In this document: positions 55,805-64,000 of the stretch, piece after piece
How the letters are laid out: the number at the start of each line of letters is the position of its first letter
How positions within the stretch are numbered: the first letter of the stretch is position 1
Assembly: GCF_902167145.1 (NCBI RefSeq)
Contig: NC_050100.1
Span: 187,915,439-187,979,438, forward strand
DNA: 64,000 nt
Source: Zea mays
Taxonomy: Eukaryota > Streptophyta > Magnoliopsida > Poales > Poaceae
Direction: 5' to 3'
Made by a program: the position numbers and the translations under genes
Notes under the pieces: generated by a model
The model's input: only the letters and a program-made list of their open reading frames with translations
Told to the model about the DNA's origin: nothing
Database searches by the model: none

Positions 55805-57769
55805 TGAAAGTTCCCTTTGACCCGGGAACAGGATCTGGATGTCGCCTAGAGGGGGGGTGAATAGGCGAATAAAACTTATTACTTTAAAACTTAAATTCTT
55901 ACTCTACTCGAAGACTTAGTACGCAGTGGAGTGAGAAGACTCTTCGAGTAGGTTGCAGCGGAATCAGAGATCCTGTCTCAAAAATGTCCTGCACTTCAAA
56001 TAAAGCTTATACCACAGATAAGTATTGAAGTGCAGATATAAAGACGAGTAAGACAGAGAGTCAGGATACAATACAGAACAGAGCACACAGACGCAAGGAT
56101 TTATCCCGAGGTTCGGCCAAGCCTAAAATGCTTGCCTAGTCCTCGTTGGAGTTAGCCACACCTGGGCTTGGAGTCTATTTCAACTCCTTCCTCCGTTTGC
56201 TTAGATCTGTCAGTATGACAGATAGAGCCTTTCACTATTGAGTGGGGTTACAACAGAACCGCGGCTGCTTACAAACTTCTTGGCAGCACCTCGGCAGAGT
56301 AACGATACGCTCAAGACCTTGCTCTAGCTCTTAGCAGCACTATTCCTCTCTCTAAAGGCTTATAGCTGTGCCTTCTACACAAACTATAGAGTTACACACA
56401 AGAGGGAGAGCGAGAATTGATTCCAGTGAAGTCTACACTTGTTGGCTGCACTTGTACTTTGCTTAAGGCGCCTAGGGGTCCCTTTTATAGGCACAAGGGG
56501 CCTAGGAGCCGTTGGAATCCCATTTGGAAGGCAATACTTTCTTTCTGTCGGGTGGCGCACCGGACAGTCCGGTGCACACCGGACATTGTCCGGTGCCCGA
56601 TTTCTTTCCTTCTATGGCGAAGCCGACCGTTGGCAGTCTTGGAGCCGTTGGCGCACCGGACATGTCCGGTGCACACCGGACAGTCCGGTGCACACCGGAC
56701 AGTCTGGTGCCTCCATCTAGCCGTTGGTTCGGCCACGTGTCCCGCGCAGATCGCGCGGCCGACCGTTGGCCCGGCCGACCGTTGGCTCACCGGACAGTCC
56801 GGTGCACACCGGACAGTCCGGTGAATTATAGCCGTATGTCGCCGGTGAATTCCCGAGAGCGGCCAGTTCGCCAGAGTTCAGCCTGGCGCACCGGACACTG
56901 TCCGATGCACCACCGGACAGTCCGGTGTGCCAGACTGAGCTGCCTTGGCTGTACATAGCCAAGCCCTTTGCACCTCTCTTCTTTTCTTCTTCTTTCTGTT
57001 TCTAACACTTAGACAAGTATATTAGTCCACAAAACCAATGTACTAAGTATAGAAACATACCTTCTCTTAATCATTAAATCTATAGCATTCCACATGCTTG
57101 AGCTTTGATGTTGGACTCATAAATCATCAAGTCGGCTTGTCTTGATCTAGATTGACATTACTTGGCTCCAACATCCTGTAAAGGTCACATAGAACATCTC
57201 CAAACATAGGAACAACCCAAACTAAAGATCAAGGTGAACTTAGCTCTTTTGGGCTGCTTCCAGTTCTGGTTTTGACACTTGTTCTCCTTCTAGTGACCTT
57301 GATCTCCTTCTTAGAGCTTGTTCTTGAGCCTTATGACTTACACCACATAACTGTAGCTGTTAGCTCATTGGCTGTAAGTCACGTTCTTATGCAGTGATCC
57401 TTGATGTGCCGTAGCTGTTCTCAACTCGATCACCCTTGACTTTGCAAGCCTTCTTCTTCACCCTTGGCTTTGGGTTCCTCAGCCTCCTTGACCTTCTCCC
57501 GTGCACTTGGTACCTCGAAGCTCTTCTTGCCTCCGTCCTTGGCTTGATCAGTTGTCTCCGAGCTACGCACCCGAGTCTCACTTTTGCAATGTCCATCTTA
57601 CTTGTGATGTCCATTATGTATCCATAATCCAGTTCTTGGACCATCACATTTGTTCACTTGTGTTGAACCCTGTAGGCTTTACTTTAAGCACCTGTTCAAC
57701 ACTTAGTACACTTGTTAGTCCTTTAATTGAGTTGTCATCCAAACACCAAAACTCACAAGAGAGCTTTCA
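55805..57769 (-). repeat. 5' LTR of the gag-only element (1965 bp)
   Basis: Nearly identical to 49673-51619. It has an additional ccggacagtccggtgcaca unit near 56679-56697. Confidence 0.92.
56482..56489 (-). promoter_or_regulatory. TATA box in the gag-only element 5' LTR
   Basis: TATAAAAG on the minus strand, identical in context to 50351-50358. It is the likely promoter for the gag transcript. Confidence 0.6.
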
Positions 57770-58926
57770 CTCATCCAAAGCAATTGTGCGCAACAATGGC
57801 CTGTGGCAATATACTCGGCTTCGGCGGTAGAAAGAGCGACAGAATTTTGCTTCTTTGAAGCCCAAGACACCAGAGATCTTCCCAAGAACTGGCAAGTCCC
57901 TGATGTGCTCTTTCTATTAATTTTACACCCTGCCCAATCAGCATCGGAATAACCAATTAAATCAAATGTGGATCCCCTAGGGTACCAAAGCCCAAACTTA
58001 GGAGTATAAACTAAATATCTCAAGATTCGTTTTACGGCCCTAAGGTGAACTTCCTTAGGATCGGCTTGGAATCTTGCACACATGCATACATAAAGCATAA
58101 TATCCGGTCGAGATGAACATAAGTAGAGTAAAGATCCTATCATCGACCGGTATACCTTTTGATCTACGGATTTACCTCCCGTTTCGAGGTCGAGATGCCC
58201 ATTAGTTCCCATGGGTGTCTTGATGGGCTTGGCATCCTTCATCCCAAACTTTGTGAGTATGTCTTGAATGTACTTCGTTTGGCTAATGAAGGTGCCCTCT
58301 TGGAGTTGCTTCACTTGAAATCCTAATAAATACTTCAACTCCCCCATCATAGACATCTCGAATTTTTGTGTCATGATCCTACTAAACTCTTCACATGTAG
58401 ATTCGTTAGTAGACCCAAATATGATATCATCAACATAAATTTGGCATACAAACAAATCATTTGCAAGTGTTTTAGTAAAGAGAGTAGGATCGGCCTTTCC
58501 GACTTTGAAGCCATTAGCGATAAGAAAATCTCTTAGGCATTCATACCATGCTCTTGGGGCTTGCTTGAGCCCATAAAGCGCCTTAGAGAGTTTATAGACA
58601 TGGTTAGGGTACTCACTATCTTCAAAGCCGGGAGGTTGATCAACATAGACCTCTTCCTTGATTGGTCCATTGAGGAAGGCACTTTTCACGTCCATTTGGT
58701 AAAGCTTAAAGCCATGGTAAGGAGCATAGGCAAGTAAACTGCGAATTGACTCAAGCCTAGCTACGGGTGCATAGGTTTCACCGAAATCCAAACCTTCGAC
58801 TTGTGAATATCCCTTGGCCACAAGTCGGGCTTTGTTCCTTGTCACCACACCATGCTCATCTTGCTTGTTGCGGAAGACCCACTTAGTTCCTACAACATTT
58901 TGGTTAGGACATGGAACTAAATGTCA
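57770..58926 (-). pseudogene. Copia reverse transcriptase of the Opie-like element, split
   Basis: From the left edge of the frame: [40 protein letters not shown], catalytic [49 protein letters not shown], to QLLWM, where the nested element enters (target 57770-57774). The remainder is at 49382-49672. An in-frame TGA at 58924-58926 replaces Trp before HLVPCPNQN. Except for these it is open. Confidence 0.88.
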
Positions 58927-59013
58927 TACCTCATTTCTTGTGAAGTTGTTGAGCTCCTCTTGCATCGCCAACACCCAATCCGAATCTTGAAGTGCTTCCT
59001 CTACCCTGTGTGG

Positions 59014-60500
59014 CTAAATAGAGGAAACAAAAGAGTAATGTTCACAAAAATGAGCAACACGAGATCGAGTAGTTACCCCCTTTTGAATATCGCCGAGGAT
59101 GGAGTTCACAGGGTGATCTCGTTGGATTGCTTGGTGGACTCTTGGGTGTGGCGGTCTTGGACCCTCATCATCTTCCTTGTCTTGATCATTAGCATCTCCC
59201 CCTTGATCATTGTCCTCCTCTTGAGGTGGCTCCTCTTGATCTTCATCATCATTATCTTGAGCTTGATCCTCATCTTGAGTTGGTGGAGATCCTTGCATGG
59301 AGGTAGATGGTTGATCTTGTGCTTGTGGAGGCTCTTCGGATTCCTTAGGACACACATCCCCAATGGACATGTTCCTTAACGCGACGCACGGAGCTTCTTC
59401 ATCATCTAGCTCATCAAGATCAACTTGCTCGGTTAGGAGTTCATATGATGTCTTCTTGAGGATTCGGTGTAGATATAACCGGTTGATGGCGTAGCAAGCG
59501 GTGTTGACCGCCTCGGCCCAAAACCGATCCGAAGTCTTGTACTCATGAAGCATGGTCCTTGCCATGTCCAATAGAGTTCTATTCTTCCTCTCCACTACAC
59601 CATTTTGTTGTGGCGTGTAGGGAGAAGAGAACTCATGCTTGATGCCCTCCTCCTCAAGGAAGCTTTCGATTTGTGAGTTTTTGAACCCCGTCCCGTTGTC
59701 GCTTCTAATCTTTTTGATCCTTAAGCCGAACTCATTTTGAGCCCGTCTCAAGAATCCTTTTAATGTCTCTTGGGTTTGTGATTTTTCCTGCAAAAAGAAC
59801 ACCCAAGTGAAGCGAGAATAATCATCCACAATAACAAGACAATATTTACTCCCGCCGATGCTTATATAAGCGATCGGGCCGAATAGGTCCATGTGGAATA
59901 GCTCAAGCGGCCTGCCGGTCGTCATGATGTTATTGTGTGGATGATGAGCACCAACTTGCTTTCCTGCTTGACATGCGCTACAAACTCTGTCTTTCTCAAA
60001 ATGAACATTGGTTAGTCCCAAAATGTGCTCTCCCTTTAGAAGCTTATGAAGATTCTTCATCCCAACATGGGCTAGTCGGCGATGCTAGAGCCAACCCATG
60101 TTAGTCTTAGCAATTAAGCAGGTGTCGAGTTCAGCTCTATCAAAATCTACTAAGTATAGCTGACTCTCTAACACTCCCTTAAATGCTATTGAATCATCAC
60201 TTCTTCTAAAGACAGTAACACCTATATCTGTAAAAAGACAGTTGTAGCCCATTTTACATAATTGAGAAACAAAAAGCAAATTATAATCTAAAGAATCTAC
60301 AAGAAAAATATTGGAAATAGAGTGGTCAGGAGATATAGCAATTTTACCCAATCCCTTGACCGAACCTTGATTTCCATCCCCGAATGTGATAGCTCGTTGG
60401 GGATCTTGGTTTTTCTCATAGGAGGAGAACATCTTCTTCTCCCCTATCATGTGGTTTGTGCACCCACTATAGATGATCCAACTTGAGCCCCCGGATGCAT
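59014..60500 (-). pseudogene. Copia protease end, gag_pre-integrase and integrase of the Opie-like element
   Basis: Near 60475 the protease site reads IIYSGCTNHM, with Tyr in place of the catalytic Asp. The frame continues to a TAG at 60085-60087, where Trp of GWLWHRR is expected. The next frame (60060-59014) has HVGMKNLHKL, CSACQAGK, the integrase core (DLFGP, DNGTGF, TPQQNGVVERKN) and ELLT, then jumps directly to EQVDLDE. Compared with the sister element, 73 codons are missing without loss of frame, including the KGFLLGY part of the integrase C-terminus. The Glu of DNGSEF is Gly here. Confidence 0.82.
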
Positions 60501-60517
60501 AAACCTACAAAACAAGT

Positions 60518-63154
60518 TTAGGCCTTGTTCTTAGGTACCCAAACAGTCTTGGGTCCTTTCACATTAGAAACAAGCACCTTGGGTACCCAAACACAAGTCT
60601 TGGAGCCCTTGTGTTTGCCCCCAACACATTTGGCAACTACTTTGCCTGATTTGTTAGTTAAAACATATGATGCATCAAAAGTCTTAAATGAAATGTTAGG
60701 TTCATTTGATGCAATAGGAGTTTTCTTCTTAGGCAATTTAGCACGGGTTGATTGCCTAGAACTAGAAGCCTCACTCTTATACATAAAAGCATGATTAGAG
60801 CCAGAGTGAGACTTCCTAGAATGAATTCTCCTAATTTTGTGCTCGAGTTAACCGGCAGGGTATAAAATGTAACCCTCGTTATCCTAAGGCATGGGAGCCT
60901 TGCCCTTAACAAAGTTAGATAAACTTTTAGGAGGGGCATTGAGTTTGACATTGCCTCCCCGTTGAAAGCCAATGCCATTCTTAATGCCAGGGCGTCTCCC
61001 ACTATAGAGCATACTACGAGCAAATTTAAATTTCTCATTTTCTAACTCATGCTCGGCAATTTTAGCATCTAATTTTGCTATATGATCATTTTGTTGTTTA
61101 ATCATAGCAATGTGATCATGAATAGCATCAATGTTAACATCTCTACATCTAGTGCAAATAATAACATGCTCAACAGTAGATGTAGAGGGTTTGCAAGTAT
61201 TTAGTTCAACAATCTTAGCATGTAAAATAGCATTCTCATCTCTAAGATTGGAAATGGAGACATTGCAAACATTTAATTCCTTAGCCTTAGCAATTAATTT
61301 TTCATTCTCATTTCTAAGGCTAGCAAGAGAGGCATTCCATTTTTCAATCTTAGCAATTGAACTAGCATTATCATTTCTAAGATTATCAATTGAAACATCA
61401 CAAACATTTGATTTCTCAACCTTAGCAATTAATTTGGCATTTTCATTTCTAAGGTTGGAAATAACATCATGGTAAGTGCTTAGCTCACTAGATAATTTTT
61501 CACATTTTTATACCTCTAGAGCATAAGCATTTTTAACCTTAACATGTTTTTTGTTTTCTTTAATTAAGAAGTCCTCTTGGCTATCCAAGAGTTCATCCTT
61601 CTCATGAATAGCACTAATCAATTCATTTAATTTTTATTTTTGTTGCATGTTCAAGTTGGCAAAAAGGGTGAGCAAATCATCCTCATCATCACTAGAGCTA
61701 GCCTCATCACTAGAAGTTGCATATTTAGTGGAAGCTCTAGATTTTACCTTCTTCCTTTTGCCGTCCTTTGCCATGAGGCACTTGTGGCCGACGTTGGGGA
61801 AGAGGAGTCCTTTGGTGATGGTGATGTTGGCGGCGTCCTCGTCGAAGGAGGAGTAGGTGGAGCTCTCGTCGGAGTCCCACTCCTGGCAAACATGGGCATC
61901 GCCGCCCTTCTTCTTGTAGTACCTCTTCTTTTCTCTCCTCTTTCCCTTCTTGTTGTTATCCTTGTCACTATCACTAGACAAAGGGAATTTAGCGATAAAA
62001 TGACCGGGCTTACCACATTTGTAGCAAACCTTCTTGGAGCGGGACTTGTAGTCTTTCCCTCTACTTTACTTGAGGATTTGGCGAAAGCTCTTGATGATGA
62101 GCGACATTTCCTCATTGTCGAGCTTAGAGGCGTCGATGGGGACCCTACTAGGTGTAGAGTCTTCTTTCTTTTCCTCCGTTGCCTTGAAGGCGACGGGTTG
62201 CACTTCGGGTGTTGAGGTGGTGCCTTGCTCGATGATCTTCTTGGAGCCTTTGATCATTAATTCAAAGCTCACAAATTTTCCTATAACTTCCTCGGGAGAC
62301 ATTAGCTTATATCTAGGATCACCACGAATTAATTGTACTTGAGTAGGGTTAAGAAATACAAGTGATCTTAGAATAACCTTGACCATTTCATGGTCATCCC
62401 ACTTGGAGCTCTCGAGGTTGCGCACTTGGTTCACCAAGGTTTTTAGCCGGTTGTACATGGCTTGCGGGTCTTCTCCTTGGTTGAGCATAAAGCGACCGAG
62501 CTCCCCCTCGATCGTTTCTCGCTTGGTGATTTTGGTCACCTCATCTCCTTCGTGCGCGGTCTTGAGTACATCCCAAATCTCTTTGGCGCTCTTCAACCCT
62601 TGCACCTTATTATACTCCTCTCGACTTAGAGAGGTGAGGAGTATAGTAGTTGCTTGAGAGTTGAAGTGCTCAATTTGGGCCACCTCGTCCTCATCATAAT
62701 CTTCATCCCCTACGGATGGTACCCGTACTCCAAACTCAACAACATCCCATATGCTTTTGTGGAGTGAGGTTAGGTGATATCTCATCATATCACTCCACCT
62801 AGAATAATCTTCACCGTCAAATGTCGGTGGTTTGCCTAATGGGACGGAAAGTAATGGAGTATGTTTAGGAATGCGAGGATAGCGTAAGGGGGTCTTACTA
62901 TACTTCTTGCGCTCTTGGCGCTTAGAAGTGATAGACGCGGCGTCGGATCCCGATGTAGAGGGCGATGAAGAGTCGGTCTCGTAGTAGACCACTTTCTTCA
63001 TTTTCTTCTTCTTCTCGCCACTCTTGTGCGTCCTAATGCGTGAGGGGGATCTCTCCTTCTTTTTGTTGCCGGACTCCCTTGATGGAGCCTTCCCGTGGCT
63101 TGTGGCGGGCTTCTCGCCGGTCATCATCTCCTTCTTGGCATGATCTACCGACAT
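60518..63154 (-). pseudogene. Copia gag of the Opie-like element
   Basis: The ATG at 63154 opens a 362-codon frame to 62066: Lys-rich head (KKMKKVVYYETDSS), UBN2-type core (GKPPTFDGEDYSRW, EIWDVLKTAHEGD, GELGRFMLNQGED, MYNRLKTLVNQ). A zinc knuckle CYKCGKPGHFIAK with the last Cys changed to Phe follows near 62040-61990. Then acidic and coiled-coil parts (61981-60880) with stops near 61634 and 61508, and a tail with WVPKVLVSN and WVPKNKA ending at 60518. It parallels the gag at 9274-11647. Confidence 0.8.
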
Positions 63155-63188
63155 CACTTCGAGCGGTTAGGCTCTAATGAAGTACCGG

Positions 63189-63200
63189 GCTCGGATACCA
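63189..63200 (-). other. Primer binding site of the Opie-like element
   Basis: TGGTATCCGAGC on the minus strand next to the 5' LTR. Initiator-Met-type with one changed base. Confidence 0.8.
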
Positions 63201-63202
63201 AT

Positions 63203-64000
63203 TGAAAGTCGCCTAGAGGGGGGGTGAATAGGGCGAATCTGAAATTTAGAAGCTTTAAGCACAACTACAAGCCGGGGTTAGCGTTAGAAATATAAACGAG
63301 TCCGAAAAGAGAGGGCGAAAACCAACCACAAGCAAATAAGGCGGATGACACGGTGGCGGATGACACGGTGATTTGTTTTACCGAGGTTTGGTTCTTGCAA
63401 ACCTACTCCCCGTTGAGGTGGTCACAAAGACCGGGTCTCTTTCAACCCTTTCCCTCTATCAAACGGTCACTTAGACCGAGTGAGCTTCTCTTCTCAATCA
63501 AACGGGACACTAAGTCCCCACAAGGACCACCACACAATTGGTGTCTCTTGCCTTGGTTACAATTGAGTTGGAATCAAGAAAGAATGAAGAAGAAAAGCAA
63601 TCCAAGCGCAAGAGCTCAAATGAACACAAGTATCTCTCTCTCACTAGTCACTATTTGATTGGAATTGTCTTTGGACTTGGGAGAGGATTTGATCTCTTTG
63701 GTTGTGTCTTGTATTGAATGCTATAGCTCTTATATGAGGTGTGAAGGCTGAAAACTTGGATACAATGAATGGTGGGTGGTTGGGGGTATTTATAGCCCCA
63801 ACCACCAAAGGATCCGTTGGTGGAGGCTGCTGTCGCATGGCGCACCGGACAGTCCGGTGCGCAAAGGGAAACTGTCCGGTGCGCCAGCCACGTCACCCGG
63901 CCGTTGGGGTTCAACCGTTGGAGCTTCTGTCTTCTGGACCACCGGAAAGTCCGATGGTGCACCGGATAGTCACTGTTCACTGTCCGGTGCGCCTTCTGGC
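63203..64000 (-). repeat. 5' LTR of the Opie-like element, cut by the window end
   Basis: The part present (798 bp) pairs with 47388-48180 but with many single changes and a duplicated gcggatgacacggtg near 63343-63370. TATA (minus) at 63787-63794. Confidence 0.85.
63787..63794 (-). promoter_or_regulatory. TATA box in the Opie-like 5' LTR
   Basis: TATAAATA on the minus strand, same context as 47956-47963. Confidence 0.6.

Larger units (their letters stand above)
49673..57769 (-). mobile_element. Young gag-only Copia element nested in RT-RNase H
   Basis: LTRs are 55805-57769 (5', 1965 bp) and 49673-51619 (3', 1947 bp). The TSD ctcat is at 49668-49672 and 57770-57774. The primer site and purine tract are present. 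The only coding region is gag (54020-55750); there is no protease, integrase, RT or RNase H. By eye the LTRs differ at about seven bases plus one 19-bp palindrome unit and one G. At a usual grass LTR rate of 1.3e-8 per site per year that is of the order of 0.1-0.2 million years. Confidence 0.92.
47388..64000 (-). mobile_element. Opie-like Ty1/Copia element, split by a nested element, 5' LTR cut by window end
   Basis: On the minus strand: 5' LTR from beyond 64000 to 63203, primer site 63189-63200, gag, protease, integrase, RT, then a nested element (49673-57769), then RNase H, purine tract and 3' LTR 48564-47388. The left flank gatag is the candidate TSD. The LTRs differ by many bases and a short duplication near 63350, so it is much older than the element inside it. 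Decay: Asp to Tyr in the protease site, two stops at Trp positions and an in-frame loss of 73 codons in integrase. Confidence 0.85.

Noticed and set aside
1..64000. tRNA, rRNA, operon or bacterial-type features
   Set aside because: None was recognised. The introns, MITEs and LTR elements show nuclear plant DNA. tRNA-like words at primer sites belong to retroelements.

Overview
The window reads as a piece of a large grass genome, most likely maize (Zea mays) or a close relative. This is inferred from the repeat families, not from a database match. The sequence shows a Grande-like Ty3/Gypsy 3' end, a Huck/Flip-like Ty3/Gypsy element, Opie/Ji-like Ty1/Copia elements, CACTA ends with TTTGCCGAGTGCC subterminal motifs, and many grass MITEs. 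Two host genes sit in a small low-copy island. About three quarters of the window is mobile DNA.

Layout. 1-3797: 3' end of a Grande-like element (+) with its antisense extra gene (aORF, minus) and 3' LTR. 3798-15149: unassigned, probably repeat-derived DNA, interrupted at 4820 by a complete but defective Opie/Ji-like Copia element (minus, 4825-12959, TSD ctcat-type, here ctcct). 15155-27579: a complete, young Huck/Flip-like Gypsy element (+) with 1910-bp LTRs. It carries gag-protease, has lost almost all of pol, and keeps a five-exon antisense gene of 993 codons that is open throughout. 27733-29694: a cluster of five MITEs (PIF/Harbinger-like, hAT-like, Mutator-like) around an old dispersed repeat. 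31848-38088: an intact ten-exon nucleotide-sugar transporter gene (+), UGNT1-like, with MITEs in its first intron. 38430-39390: a LINE 3' remnant with a nested MITE, followed by a 92-bp tandem repeat. 40391-41670: a small two-exon gene (minus) for a probable plastid protein with an acidic tail. 41700-43700: low-copy DNA without a supportable gene. 43762-46980: two CACTA-type ends in the same orientation, the first with a large foldback. 47388 to beyond 64000: an Opie-like Copia element (minus), split inside its RT-RNase H region by a very young gag-only Copia element (minus, 49673-57769).

How the parts work together. The transporter and the plastid protein are the only likely host functions. 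The retroelements show division of labour: one Copia element has lost RNase H, another has lost part of the integrase and its protease aspartate, and two young elements (Huck-like and gag-only Copia) have no polymerase at all, so they must have been copied by proteins supplied in trans. All splice models and boundaries were read by eye. TSDs, phase-consistent exons and LTR pairs are the main supports. Family names are given only as resemblance.
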